Assembly: GCF_003614945.1 (NCBI RefSeq)
Contig: NZ_QYCZ01000001.1
Location: forward strand, 1,444,001-1,508,000
DNA: 64,000 bases
Direction: 5' to 3'
From: Bergeyella cardium
Lineage (GTDB): Bacteria > Bacteroidota > Bacteroidia > Flavobacteriales > Weeksellaceae
The translations under genes were made by a program, and so were the position numbers. Positions 18,191 to 30,039 of this stretch are shown here, piece by piece (the stretch's first letter is position 1; each line of letters begins with the position of its first letter). The notes under the pieces were generated by a model. The model saw only the letters and a program-made list of their open reading frames with translations. It was not told the origin of the DNA and searched no databases.

Positions 18191-20299
18191 TTATTGCTTT
18201 ATAAATTTCAGATGAAGGGCTCCTTTTGGAGTTTCTATACTTAGGATATAATTTCCATTAGATAACTCAGATACATCATAATTCTGCTGTGGAGCAAATG
18301 ATTTTAAAAGTCTAGCATTGATATCAAAAACTTTAATTTTTGAACTCTGTGGCAACCCTTTCAGTGAGAAACTGCTCTTTACAGGGTTTGGATAGATAAG
18401 TATATCTGATGACTTTAAATCAGTGATTTCTGCAGCAAGACTTGGGTCTTCCTCTACAATGAAACCACCTCTGGCACTTGGTGCTTTTTCGGTAATATCA
18501 AAAGCTAAACGGTCTATCACTTCCACTTTTATAATCCCAGCATTTACTTTGAGCTTTGCCGAGCCTACTTCTATCTCACCGATATTGATATTTGGCAATG
18601 TTACTTCACAATTTCCATTATTCTCAACCTCCTCTGCAAGAGTATATTTAAAGGTTTGCCCCCAATCATCAGAAAGGAGTATTCTCACTTTGGAATCCGC
18701 ACCAAAAATAGCTTCATCTACTTCCCAATTGAGGTTGATTTTCTCGCCTCCTTTATACTTTTTCTTTATTGCGGTAGTGATTTTAAATGGTTTGCCTTCT
18801 ATGACTTTTACGGTAGTCTGTGCAAGGTCGAAATTCGTAATAAAATGGTTCTGAGTACTCATTTTAGGGTCGCTCGCAGCAAGCCAGAAACTAAACTCTC
18901 CCGTAGTATCCTGAGGCGGTTGGCTGTCATAGATAGCTCCACCCCTCAAATTGGTATCATATTCTCGTTGAAAACTAACAGGATTGGTCTGAGTGGGCTT
19001 ATATGCCTTATAAATACTTATAGATGGGGAATTTAAAAGACGAACATCCCTCTGCTGAGCCGAGTAGCTGAGGGCATCTCCATCCGCATCGGTAGCAGGA
19101 ATATAGAATTGGAAAAAAGTATTTTTCGGAATGATATATTCGGTTTTGAGCTTGGATTTATCAATTACAGGAGGGGTATTGGTAAGCTGCTCACCATAAG
19201 GAATATTAGGAAAATTGGCATCTCCTCTCACCTGAGTCCTCTTTTTGTCAATATAGTAAGGAAGAGTTGTGATTCTCTCCCTCATTCGCTGGATACTGGA
19301 TAGAGAGAAGAAGTTACGAGGTGCTCCATAGCTCATCACAGATTGTCCGCGACCTGGCTCTGTTTTTTCGGAGTCACTCTGCACCACTTGAGTAGAAAAG
19401 GTATGCCTCCCTCCAAAGAGATGCCCAATTTCGTGGGCTATCGTTTCCTTAGAATAGTTACTCACAACAGCCGCTGCCTTGCCACTATCGTAAGCACCAA
19501 AGATATACGCAAGCCCTACGATACCCGTACGGCTAAAACCCGAGAGCCAAAGCCCAGAATCAAAGTTCTTATCTCCGATAAGCGCACCTATATTGCGAGT
19601 TGCATAGCTAATGATATATTCTGGTGTATGATAATCATAAACCATCTCATTTGCAGCATCTTTTATGATGAGTTTTTCATCATTTATCAACTCAAAACGA
19701 ATACCCAAGTCTCTCATATAGACTTCATTGAGAAAAGCTTCGGTCTGCGCCCAGAAATCCTTGACTTTTTGTACATCCGAATTAAAATAATAATCTGAAT
19801 AGCGGTTATATGCCACTGCAATAGCAAGCCTGTAAACCCTAAGAATCTCAGTATTTTTAATTTGAGGAGCTTCACTGCCTTCAGAAACAGTATCAAGGTA
19901 ACGCTTAGCAGACTCACTCTGGTGAATGAGCTCATCTGTACCGCACTGCCCTTCCTCAGAATGATTCTCTTCAGTATAATGAAGCTCACCATTATCAGTA
20001 TTGATAAAGTACTCCTTTCCATTGTATGACAGGTTCCCAGAAACTGCGTTTGGGCGAATAGAAAGCGTACCGATAAGATTTCCATTGGAATAGCCTACAA
20101 AAGTTCGGATGCCCTCACGAGAGAAGGCGGTTTCTCTCTCCTGCCATTGGATAGTCAGCGGGTTACCTGGCAATGGAACCGCCCAACTTATCGCTTCTGA
20201 ACGATGGAATAATCTCACAATATCCCTTACCTTCTGTGCGCAAAGATTCTGTACAAGTCCTAACAAAAGCAGTACAAAAAATGTCTTTTTTATATTCAT
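18191..20299 (-). CDS. Secreted reprolysin-like zinc metalloprotease with T9SS sorting domain
   Basis: A 702-aa exported protease. It has a signal peptide (MNIKKTFFVLLLLGLVQNLCAQ), a propeptide region, and a metzincin catalytic domain with HEIGHLFGGRHTFS (HExxHxxGxxH zinc site) and the Met-turn VMSYGAP. Ig-like modules follow (INLNWEVDEAIFGADSKVRILLS). The C-terminal type IX secretion sorting domain begins ILIYPNPVKSSFSLKGLP and ends in KFIKQ. It is therefore exported by T9SS and surface-attached or released. It lies 8 nt after the damaged paralogue with which it shares an operon. Possible role: nutrient or host-protein degradation (inference). Confidence 0.9.
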   Translation of the reverse strand: MNIKKTFFVLLLLGLVQNLCAQKVRDIVRLFHRSEAISWAVPLPGNPLTIQWQERETAFSREGIRTFVGYSNGNLIGTLSIRPNAVSGNLSYNGKEYFINTDNGELHYTEENHSEEGQCGTDELIHQSESAKRYLDTVSEGSEAPQIKNTEILRVYRLAIAVAYNRYSDYYFNSDVQKVKDFWAQTEAFLNEVYMRDLGIRFELINDEKLIIKDAANEMVYDYHTPEYIISYATRNIGALIGDKNFDSGLWLSGFSRTGIVGLAYIFGAYDSGKAAAVVSNYSKETIAHEIGHLFGGRHTFSTQVVQSDSEKTEPGRGQSVMSYGAPRNFFSLSSIQRMRERITTLPYYIDKKRTQVRGDANFPNIPYGEQLTNTPPVIDKSKLKTEYIIPKNTFFQFYIPATDADGDALSYSAQQRDVRLLNSPSISIYKAYKPTQTNPVSFQREYDTNLRGGAIYDSQPPQDTTGEFSFWLAASDPKMSTQNHFITNFDLAQTTVKVIEGKPFKITTAIKKKYKGGEKINLNWEVDEAIFGADSKVRILLSDDWGQTFKYTLAEEVENNGNCEVTLPNINIGEIEVGSAKLKVNAGIIKVEVIDRLAFDITEKAPSARGGFIVEEDPSLAAEITDLKSSDILIYPNPVKSSFSLKGLPQSSKIKVFDINARLLKSFAPQQNYDVSELSNGNYILSIETPKGALHLKFIKQ

Positions 20300-20307
20300 T
20301 ACTCTAT

Positions 20308-23157
20308 TTATTTTTTGATGATTTTAAATGTATGTAAAATGTTATCAGCCTCTACATTAACGATATAAACTCCCGCTGGCAAGTCTGATACAATATACCT
20401 CTGCATCTTACCAAAAGATTTGAATTGCTTACCTGAAAGGTCATAGATTTTCAGATTAAAATCTCCCTCTACACCTTCTACTACAAAGGAATCTTTAAAG
20501 GGATTTGGGTAAATTCTAAGAGATTTTACTTCCACTTCATCAGTTGAAAGCCCAGCATCATCAGGGTCTATAGTGAATGTCTGTACATATCGGTTTACAT
20601 TACCTGAACGGTCTTCTGCAAGCCAAACATACTTCTTCTGCTTCTTGCCATTAAGCTCACCAGCTTCCCAGCCTTGGGAAACTTTAACTGCCCCATCGCA
20701 ATTATCAACAGCTGTAAGCCCTTGCTGAGCGGGAATATCGGCTTCTGTCTTTACTATTTGGTCTTTTGGATAGTCTGACAACTCAGGCGGTGTAGTATCT
20801 TGTACCAATATCACTTGTGAATGAGCCACAGGAGATACTTTATCAGCAGAAGCATACCACGAGCGGATGAGTTTATAATTTCCATTCCACAAATCAATCT
20901 TTTCCTCTGTAAATTCTATTTTGGTTGATTCATCACCCCCCGTTACCTCTAACTTTGGTACTTCTGGAAGCTGGCTATCCTTACATTGAAAATGAATATC
21001 CTTAGGCAAATCTCCGACGAATTTTAATCTATCTTTTTCTATATAAATATACTGAGTAAAGCTGTTTTTATTACCGCAGTTATCGGTTGCTTCCCACTTA
21101 CGGAGAATATAATGGAGGTGATTTTCCTCTTCATAATCAATATTTGGGATATTATTACCCGTACCACTACAAGATGAAGTAGCGGTAACCTCTGCTTTTG
21201 GAGGAATCTCAGTTTTTTTAACGGTAATTACAGGCTCTGGAAGATTTTTAAAAACGATTTTTGGTTCATAAACCTCCATTGGGCTGGGCTCTTTCAGACT
21301 TCTTCGGGTATAAAGCGCATAGGCAATATGGTCTATCACTTCTACCTTGAAAATCCCTTCCACCTTATGTTTCGTTCTTTCTGACCCCCAGCTCCAAACC
21401 TTTCCTGCCTTTCTTATTCCTGCTGGTAGGCTTACTTTATACTCACCATTATTGGGAACTTCATCTGCTAAGACATACTTATAGGTTTTTCCATAGTCAT
21501 CTGAGAAAAGTATACGAACTTTAGTATCATTCCCAAAGATATTTCTGTCTACATCCCATTTAATGGTAATAGTATCCCCTTCTTCCATATTTGAAAGTGG
21601 CATTACCGAAGTTATTTTAAAGGGAGTACCATCTACTATATTCAGATTCACTTTTTCTATATCATACTGAGTAGCGTGTGGCTGCTGATGAGCTTTCCTC
21701 CCTCCATCACTTACGCCCAACCAAAAGGTATACACTCCTCTATCCGATGGTTCTGGTGAAGAATAAGGCACTTTCTGAATTTCATACTCATCTTCTCCAT
21801 CATCATTTCCAGGATTAGTCAATACCCTCTCATACTTAGCTTCATATTTAACTGTATTATCCTTAGACGGGCTGTAAGCAATGAAATTTGCCTTCCCTGG
21901 CTGGTCTATATCCGCCTGATGAGCCATATACAGCAGTGCATCATCCTCTGGGTCGGTAGCATCTATCCTAAATTGGAAGAAAGTATCGGGTGGGATTTTG
22001 TACTCTGGCTGTAGTTTTGCACGATTAATCAATGGCGGTCGGTTATTGGTATTAATTCCATAAAAAGGTATCGTGGCCGACTTCTCACCTACCCAATGTT
22101 TATGTTCTTCATCGGAATAATAACCTGGATTATAAAATACTCTCTCCTTAATTTTCGATGCACTGACCAATGAGAAGAATACATCATCATCCTTAAAACC
22201 ATATCCCATTATAGAAGTTCCACTAAGGGGCTCTGTACTGTAAGTTATAGGGCCATTACTAAATGTATGCTTTGAGCCAAACAAATGACCTACCTCGTGT
22301 GCCAGCGTATAATTGTTATTAGAGACCAATGCACTCCCTTTGGTGCTTTTATTATAGAAGCCTCCCAGCGTTGCAATACCCAATACCCCTTTTGCAGGCT
22401 CGGTAACCATCACTCCTACTTCATAATTATTCTCACCGATTAAGCCATTAATCTTTTGGGTAGAATTGGAGATAATATAATAAAGATTTGTAGTATTAAA
22501 CAGCTCTTTGTCTTTGGTATCTATAATAAGTCTATCATCATTAATCACCTTAAACTTCATCGCAAGGTCTCTCATATAAAGTTCATTAAGCACCACCTCT
22601 GCCGATGCCTAGTAACCTCTAACCCTCGCCTTATTAAAGCCAAATGTTCGAGAAAAATAGCTGTAATCAATCGTAATAGCCAATCGATAAACCCTAAGCA
22701 CAGGGTCTGTATAAACAAATTTTTACTTCTTATAATCTACTCTCAAAAAGCTCTTTTCTTCAGCGCTATCAGACGCACAAAAGTTCCCAGAGCAAGTTCC
22801 ACAATTCATATCTGCACCTGAGGTACTAATCACAACTTTCCCCTGTCGAGTATCAATATGATAAGCCTTTCCTACCCACTGAATACTTCCAGAAATATCA
22901 TTTCTCTGCACCGACAATGCCCCTACCAATTGTTCATTATAGTATCCTATAAAAGTTCGGATTCCTTCCACTGCAAATGAGCTTTCACGCTCATACCATT
23001 TTACGGGTACCGATTCATTTCTATCTGTTTGCACCGCCCATTCCACCTGTTTTTTCTGTGAAAATAACGGCAAAATGCTTTTAACAGACTGCTGAGCTTG
23101 TAAAATTTGCATAAAAGCCAATAATACAAGTCCCAAAAAAGAATTTAAGAACTTCAT
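20308..23157 (-). pseudogene. Reprolysin-like T9SS metalloprotease broken by two in-frame stops
   Basis: Paralogue of the next gene. The signal peptide and propeptide part read 23157-22726 up to TAA (22723-22725). The same frame continues (DPVLRVYRLAITIDYSYFSR, matching ILRVYRLAIAVAYNRYSDYY in the intact paralogue) to a second stop, TAG 22609-22611, aligned with a Trp in the paralogue. It is then open to 20308. The downstream part keeps the zinc site HEVGHLFGSKHTFS, Met-turn SIMGYGF, Ig/HYR-like modules and a sorting domain (RIYPNPFKDSFVVEGVEGDF). The whole would be ~950 aa. No frameshift is needed, so these are true nonsense changes. The downstream ORF alone lacks a signal peptide. Confidence 0.85.
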
Positions 23158-23216
23158 AAGCTGAATTTTTAAGAATCTTATTATTAGTTTTTCTGATGAA
23201 TATTAAAAAATGGCGA

Positions 23217-23224
23217 CAAAGTTA
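23217..23224 (-). promoter_or_regulatory. -7 promoter box of the metalloprotease operon
   Basis: Reverse-strand TAACTTTG, 59 nt before the start of the broken first gene. The operon promoter is intact, so the second protease is probably still transcribed. Confidence 0.5.
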
Positions 23225-23261
23225 AGATAATTTAATTTAACCTCTCTCTGCTACCTAAGTA

Positions 23262-24310
23262 CAAAACAAATATTTTTAATTTAATTACTTTTGTGGATAT
23301 CACACAGCATCCATTCCCATAGAGTAACCAAACAGGGCGTTGTGAATTGCTTTCAATTTGATTAGTTTTGTGGATATCACACAGCAGCATATAGCTCCAC
23401 ACATTAGCGCCTTTAGTTGTGAATTGCTTTCAATTTGATTACTTTTGTGGATATCACACAGCCCAACCCTTTTAATGAGATTAGAAATTTAAGTTGTGAA
23501 TTGCTTTCAATTTGATTACTTTTGTGGATATCACACAGCTCAAATAGGTAGAATTGAAGAACCTACTTTGTTGTGAATTGCTTTCAATTTGATTACTTTT
23601 GTGGATATCACACAGCATTGGAAATGTTTGGAATTTCTTATACCATGTTGTGAATTGCTTTCAATTTGATTACTTTTGTGGATATCACACAGCTTATTCC
23701 TAGTACTCGGTAGAGGTACCGGTAGTTGTGAATTGCTTTCAATTTGATTACTTTTGTGGATATCACACAGCTGTATCTGAGTACTGGGCAATATCCCCCT
23801 AGTTGTGAATTGCTTTCAATTTGATTACTTTTGTGGATATCACACAGCGGTGTCTCTGGAAAAGAATATAGCGCACCAGTTGTGAATTGCTTTCAATTTG
23901 ATTACTTTTGTGGATATCACACAGCCAGGGGCTGTATTTAAATCGCTATAATGTTGTTGTGAATTGCTTTCAATTTGATTACTTTTGTGGATATCACACA
24001 GCAACAAATATGCTCATACTCTAAAAATAATAGTTGTGAATTGCTTTCAATTTGATTACTTTTGTGGATATCACACAGCATATAGTTGTTATTAGTGTTT
24101 TCTTGTATAGTTGTGAATTGCTTTCAATTTGATTACTTTTGTGGATATCACACAGCGGTGCAATTTACATCACCATTGGGCAGGGGGTTGTGAATTGCTT
24201 TCAATTTGATTACTTTTGTGGATATCACACAGCGTTTTGAAAGTTTATGCTAACAAATTAGCAGTTGTGAATTGCTTTCAATTTGATTACTTTTGTGGAT
24301 ATCACACAGC
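23262..24310 (+). CRISPR. Type II-C CRISPR array, 14 repeats, 13 spacers
   Basis: Repeats of 47 bp begin GTTGTGAATTGCTTTCAATT and end GGATATCACACAGC. They start at 23262 (degenerate), 23339, 23416, 23493, 23570, 23647, 23725, 23802, 23879, 23956, 24033, 24110, 24187 and 24264. Spacers are 30 bp, except the sixth (31 bp, 23694-23724). The first repeat has lost similarity in its first 16 nt. The second has one change (C to G at repeat position 27). The strand follows from pairing of repeat nt 1-25 with the tracrRNA anti-repeat. Nt 2-4 (TTG) and 25-32 (TACTTTTG), 20 nt apart, form a promoter within each unit. The array converges on cas2. Confidence 0.98.
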
Positions 24311-24313
24311 CTC

Positions 24314-24350
24314 AAAATAAAAACCTTTGTTAATCAAAGGTTTTTATTTT
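24314..24350. terminator. Bidirectional terminator between CRISPR array and cas2
   Basis: A perfect 16-bp stem (24314-24329 with 24335-24350, 5-nt loop) with A-rich left and T-rich right ends. It can terminate both the array transcript (plus) and the cas9-cas1-cas2 transcript (minus). Confidence 0.85.
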
Positions 24351-24367
24351 TAATCAGAATTGAAAAT

Positions 24368-25596
<1,229 letters not shown>

Positions 25597-25611
25597 AGTT
25601 TTTAATTTATG

Positions 25612-28600
25612 TTAATACTCTCCTACGCTAACAATATCCCCAAGATGATTAATTCTAACCTTTATAATATTATTAATACCTATTAAACTTTCTCGTTTCC
25701 AAGTTATATTTTTTAAAGAGATGTCCATCTGCACATTTGTTTCCAAATGATGTCTAAAAAAATAATCTTTAGTAGAGAGCTTCTGAACTCTAAACAAATT
25801 AGGACTAATTATTTTCTTATTTTTAGGGTCTAATAAGTCTATTTCATTAGGATTAAAGCCTGTTTCTTTATTTGGAAAAACAAACATTTCATTTTGTTTC
25901 ATTGTAAATAAAAATATCCATCCTAAATGCTGATTATAAGTTTTATCGATAACAGGAAGCCCTTGCTTTGCTCTTGCTACTGCTTCAAAAAATGAAACTA
26001 CTTTTTCTTGTAAATTACCTTTATTATCTCTATAAATAGCTATATGATGATTATTGCCCGTTTGGATAAAGTCCGCTGGGATGGGATTACCTTTTTTATC
26101 AAGAATTTCATTTCCTAAGTGGTCTTTTTTAGTATGAATAGCCTCTGCATTTTTCACACCGCTTATTGTAACTCGTTTGATAGCAATTCCTTTTTCTTTA
26201 TTAAGCCAAATAGGATTTTTATCTAAATCTGAAAAGGCCTTTTTAGGATCGTTATCATATTCTTTCAGACGCTCTTTTAGAATCTTCTTTATTCCTTCAT
26301 CTAGGATTTTATCTATCAACTTCTCAGTCTTAAAATTATCTGGATTGATGTCTTTTCTAATAGAATAGTCTACCTCTAACCAAACTAACTTAACTTTCTC
26401 AGGCATCACCTTTTGCTTAGAATCATCTAAATAAATTGGATTTTTTTCTAATGAATTTTTACCTGTAAATGCTTTCTTAGGGTCATTATTATTTTCTTCT
26501 AATCGAGATTTTAAAAGATTTTTAAACAATGGATTGGAAACTTTTTCAATGGTTTCACTGTCAAACTTAACTCCTACTTTTTCCTCTTTACTCACATAGT
26601 AATGATACTTTCCATAAACAGTTTCTTTATGTAGTTGTCCTCTTGGCGTTAGAGTATCTTGAGACCTATTATTCTTACCTGAAATTTTGTTTTTATTTTT
26701 AGTAGTAACCTTATTTTTTGCTTTGTGAGAAATAAGGACTGACTCTAAATGCGCCTTTACTACCTGACGGAAATTGGGTATTGGCTCTTTAAAAACTCTT
26801 TTTTCATTTCCATTTTTATCCTTAATTTTCTCAGTCTCTAAATTCTGGATATTTATGATAACATTATGCTCCTTATGATTTTCATCTTTTCGGGCATTTA
26901 AGTAATTAAGATACTGGATATGGGTATGTTTGGTAAAAGCAACAGTAAGCGCATCCATTGCGTGATGACGATGATCGTTTCGTTTTGTCCAATCTGTAAT
27001 TACTTCCACTTTCTGCCCAAACTTTCGCTCTTGCATTTCCGTTAGTCCCAAGGCTCTATATTTGGGCAAATTGAGCTCTTTCATCACATTGATTAAATCC
27101 CAATCTTCTCTCAATCTGTCTGTAATATTTCCTGATGTAGAGACTATGCTTTTGGTAATTTGTAAGAGCATTTCTTTTGCTTTCTTAGAAATATACTGAG
27201 TTTCCCTAAGGTCTCTCTCTATAAATCCATCTCCTATTTCCGATTCTTTTTTTAGTAGTTTTTGATATTTAGCCTTAGAGATGATATTTTTTTGGTAAAG
27301 ATCTTCTACTCGAGAAAGATAATTTTCTAATTCACTGTTATAATTACTTTCTATAAAATCATAAGCCGTACGATCTCCTTTCTTTAAATTAACATCTCTG
27401 AAAGCTATTGTTTTATTAGAAAAACTATCATCAAACAATCTGGATTTTGGGATAATATGCTCAATATCCACTTGATTAGTGAATAACTTTTCCCTTGAAA
27501 TATATTCATTGGTATATAAATCTTTATAGCCATTATCCTTTAATTCTTCATAAAGGCGATAACGGACGATATCATTTTTAGTAGGGTTAGGAATGCCGAA
27601 CTCTGGTGACTTCAAAATAGCTATTATTTTTTCATTTCTGGCTTTTCCGTCTCTAACTTGCGTATCTAATTCCGCTCGTTCCTTAGCATTTTTCTTCAAT
27701 TCACGAGCAAGCTCTATTCTTATCTCATCAAATTTAAAGTTTTTATCTTCTTTTCTGTATTTATCTATCAGACTATTAACCACATTTACCATCTGATTAA
27801 GAATTTTTTCTACTACAGGCTGGCGCAAACTATTCTTCTTAATAGGCTCTAACTTTTCTTTCAATACTCGTTGTTCATTTTCCTCCTTGGTTAAAGAATT
27901 TTTAGAATGCTTAAATCCAGCTAATTTACAAGCATCACTCAATTTATTTTCTTTAATATAAGGATAAATTTTCCGTATTGCCTTAGTTGAGAGGTTTCCA
28001 TAATCAGTTAAAAATATGATGTCGGCTAATATCTTGGCATATTCTTCTTTAAAGCCAAATTTATCTTCTAATAGCTTATATAATTTTTCATTTCCGCTTT
28101 TAGAATTATCACCTTCATAGGAATACAATAAATGCCAAAGTTGATAAGATGCCTGCTTTTCAAATTCTTTTTGTTTTAGCTCAGCATTAAACTCAAGAAT
28201 ATCGGTACTGATATTTATCGTTTCAAAAATCTGTTTTACAATATTTTTTATCTCTAATGATGGGATATTTAAATCATCTAATTGTATATCACTCTTTGTT
28301 GATTTCACTTTTACATAGTCTGAAATACTATGACCAGATAAATCTATAATTTTTAAATAAGCATCATAGAGCTGTCTATTGGTTTTATTCCCTTCAATCT
28401 GCTTATAATTAAGTTCCCATTCCTTTGAGCTAAGCCCTAATAATTCTAAGATTTTAGACGATGAGAGATTTCCTTTCAAATTTAATTCATCAAACAACAA
28501 TTGTTTTTGCTCAAGACTTAATATAAAAATCTCTTTATCTTCATCTACAAACAATTCCTGTGCGGTTTCAAGAGCTTTTCTTTTCCTGCTATCTTTTTTC

Positions 28601-29877
28601 CTTACAGTAACATTATGTAGATTTTGCCAGATTTTAAACTCCTGAAACAGTGGTGATGACCTCGGTGCTACTCGAGAACCTATAAGTTTTTTAACTAATT
28701 TCCCATCTTCTTTTACAATTTCTATTTCTTTACTTTCAAATTCACAAAAACCGATTAACCCTTTCTGAGATTTCAGTTTTCTTTGATAGAATATCACTGT
28801 ATCTCTAATTTCCTTTTTCAGATTATTCGTCAAGATATCTGGATAAAATTGAGCTTGGGTAGACCATATTTTTTCAAACTCATCTAAGTAATCCTGACGG
28901 TAAAACACCTGATTTTTTAATGAAGTATGAGGGTTCTTTTGTATCTGCTCCCACAAATATTCACCTACGGTTTGTTTATTGAAATAAAGCTCTTTGCTAC
29001 GATCAGAAATTGCTCCCAAATAACCACTTGAATTATTGAGATTATTGTTTATTTCAGTAATGACATACGCTAATTCTTCTTTGCTTAACTTTTCAGATAT
29101 GGCTTTAGCACGCCACAGGTAGGCTTGTAATTTTTTTTCTTCTCTGCTGCCTTTATTTTCAGCTGTATAGATTTTATATTTTGAAAGAAATGCAGCACTT
29201 GTTGCTTTCTGACCCTTTCCTTTTAATTCTATATAAAACTCATCGGTTAAAATATCTGCATAAAATTGCTTTTGAAAATCCCAAACTCTATCGAACTCAT
29301 TTTGTAAATCTGAACGATAAAAATCGGGTATGCTTTTATTTCCTTTATTTATTAGCTGATAAACAAACTGCCCAGGTGTTAAGTTCTGTTCATAAAGTTT
29401 TCTTGCTATAGACATACCATCTATCAGCTGACCTTCTTCTTCATTTTTTGCTTTTCTGCTGCTTTTATAGCCTCTTTTTTTATTAATGATAAGAAATAGT
29501 CTTGCTAATTCTGATAAACTAACCTTTTGTTTAGCCGCTTGGGCTCTTAGCTTTAAAGTTTGAAAAGTTGTACCCTTCCCTTCTTCTGCTAAAACAGTAT
29601 TTTCAGTTATAATTTTATTTTCTTTTAAAATCTTTATTAAGACTTCTCTTCTGAGTTTAAATCTCTGTAAATTTCTCCTTGCGGAGCGCTTACTGGTTCT
29701 ATCTGCATTTACAGAGATTGATTTCCCTTTTTCAAAGTTGGATAATTCATCCGTTGTTAGAGGATTTACCCGAACACCTATTTCCTTTATTAGGGATTTT
29801 TCTGGAGTTTCTCCTTCTACTACATAAGCAAATCCTATTGATGTCGTCCCCAAATCGAGACCTAAAATTCTTTTCAT
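25612..29877 (-). CDS. cas9: Type II-C Cas9 endonuclease
   Basis: RNA-guided DNA endonuclease, 1421 aa from the ATG at 29877 (MKRILGLDLGTTSIGFAYVV). An in-frame extension to 29958 is rejected because it would run through the tracrRNA promoter and anti-repeat start. RuvC-I Asp8 is in the first motif. The arginine-rich bridge helix is RTSKRSARRNLQRFKLRREV. The HNH motif DIEHIIPKS places the catalytic His at 807, and RuvC-III HHAMDALTVAF has Asp975. The long C-terminal half suits Bacteroidota II-C proteins (~1400 aa). It heads the cas9-cas1-cas2 operon. All catalytic residues appear intact. PAM preference cannot be read from sequence. Confidence 0.97.
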   Translation of the reverse strand: MKRILGLDLGTTSIGFAYVVEGETPEKSLIKEIGVRVNPLTTDELSNFEKGKSISVNADRTSKRSARRNLQRFKLRREVLIKILKENKIITENTVLAEEGKGTTFQTLKLRAQAAKQKVSLSELARLFLIINKKRGYKSSRKAKNEEEGQLIDGMSIARKLYEQNLTPGQFVYQLINKGNKSIPDFYRSDLQNEFDRVWDFQKQFYADILTDEFYIELKGKGQKATSAAFLSKYKIYTAENKGSREEKKLQAYLWRAKAISEKLSKEELAYVITEINNNLNNSSGYLGAISDRSKELYFNKQTVGEYLWEQIQKNPHTSLKNQVFYRQDYLDEFEKIWSTQAQFYPDILTNNLKKEIRDTVIFYQRKLKSQKGLIGFCEFESKEIEIVKEDGKLVKKLIGSRVAPRSSPLFQEFKIWQNLHNVTVRKKDSRKRKALETAQELFVDEDKEIFILSLEQKQLLFDELNLKGNLSSSKILELLGLSSKEWELNYKQIEGNKTNRQLYDAYLKIIDLSGHSISDYVKVKSTKSDIQLDDLNIPSLEIKNIVKQIFETINISTDILEFNAELKQKEFEKQASYQLWHLLYSYEGDNSKSGNEKLYKLLEDKFGFKEEYAKILADIIFLTDYGNLSTKAIRKIYPYIKENKLSDACKLAGFKHSKNSLTKEENEQRVLKEKLEPIKKNSLRQPVVEKILNQMVNVVNSLIDKYRKEDKNFKFDEIRIELARELKKNAKERAELDTQVRDGKARNEKIIAILKSPEFGIPNPTKNDIVRYRLYEELKDNGYKDLYTNEYISREKLFTNQVDIEHIIPKSRLFDDSFSNKTIAFRDVNLKKGDRTAYDFIESNYNSELENYLSRVEDLYQKNIISKAKYQKLLKKESEIGDGFIERDLRETQYISKKAKEMLLQITKSIVSTSGNITDRLREDWDLINVMKELNLPKYRALGLTEMQERKFGQKVEVITDWTKRNDHRHHAMDALTVAFTKHTHIQYLNYLNARKDENHKEHNVIINIQNLETEKIKDKNGNEKRVFKEPIPNFRQVVKAHLESVLISHKAKNKVTTKNKNKISGKNNRSQDTLTPRGQLHKETVYGKYHYYVSKEEKVGVKFDSETIEKVSNPLFKNLLKSRLEENNNDPKKAFTGKNSLEKNPIYLDDSKQKVMPEKVKLVWLEVDYSIRKDINPDNFKTEKLIDKILDEGIKKILKERLKEYDNDPKKAFSDLDKNPIWLNKEKGIAIKRVTISGVKNAEAIHTKKDHLGNEILDKKGNPIPADFIQTGNNHHIAIYRDNKGNLQEKVVSFFEAVARAKQGLPVIDKTYNQHLGWIFLFTMKQNEMFVFPNKETGFNPNEIDLLDPKNKKIISPNLFRVQKLSTKDYFFRHHLETNVQMDISLKNITWKRESLIGINNIIKVRINHLGDIVSVGEY

Positions 29878-29917
29878 AGTTATGAGTTTAAAAATTTGTG
29901 TAAAGTTAATAATAATT

Positions 29918-29948
29918 TTGCTTACTAATAATAATTTTTCTACATTTG
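29918..29948 (+). promoter_or_regulatory. tracrRNA promoter (TTG-N20-TACATTTG)
   Basis: TTG at 29918-29920, a 20-nt spacer and TACATTTG at 29941-29948 form a full -33/-7 pair. Counting the last G as -5 puts +1 at 29953, exactly the first base of the anti-repeat. Confidence 0.75.
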
Positions 29949-29952
29949 TCCC

Positions 29953-30039
29953 AATCAAATTGAAAGGAATTCACAATAAGGATTATTCCGTTGTGAAAAC
30001 ATTTGGGTCGCCTCTTGTCCATAATCAGGAGGCTTTTTT
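29953..30039 (+). ncRNA. tracrRNA
   Basis: The anti-repeat 29953-29977 is complementary to repeat nt 1-25 apart from one mismatch and one G-U pair. It is followed by a small nexus hairpin around GGATTATTCC (29980s), a single-stranded stretch, and a terminator stem (30010-30017 with 30026-30033, 8 bp, 8-nt loop) before T6. It is encoded divergently from cas9. Processing sites cannot be read from the sequence. Confidence 0.9.

Noticed and set aside
29878-29958. 27-codon N-terminal extension of Cas9
   Set aside because: It would cover the divergent tracrRNA promoter and the first bases of the anti-repeat; Cas9 family proteins begin at MKRILGLDLGTTS.
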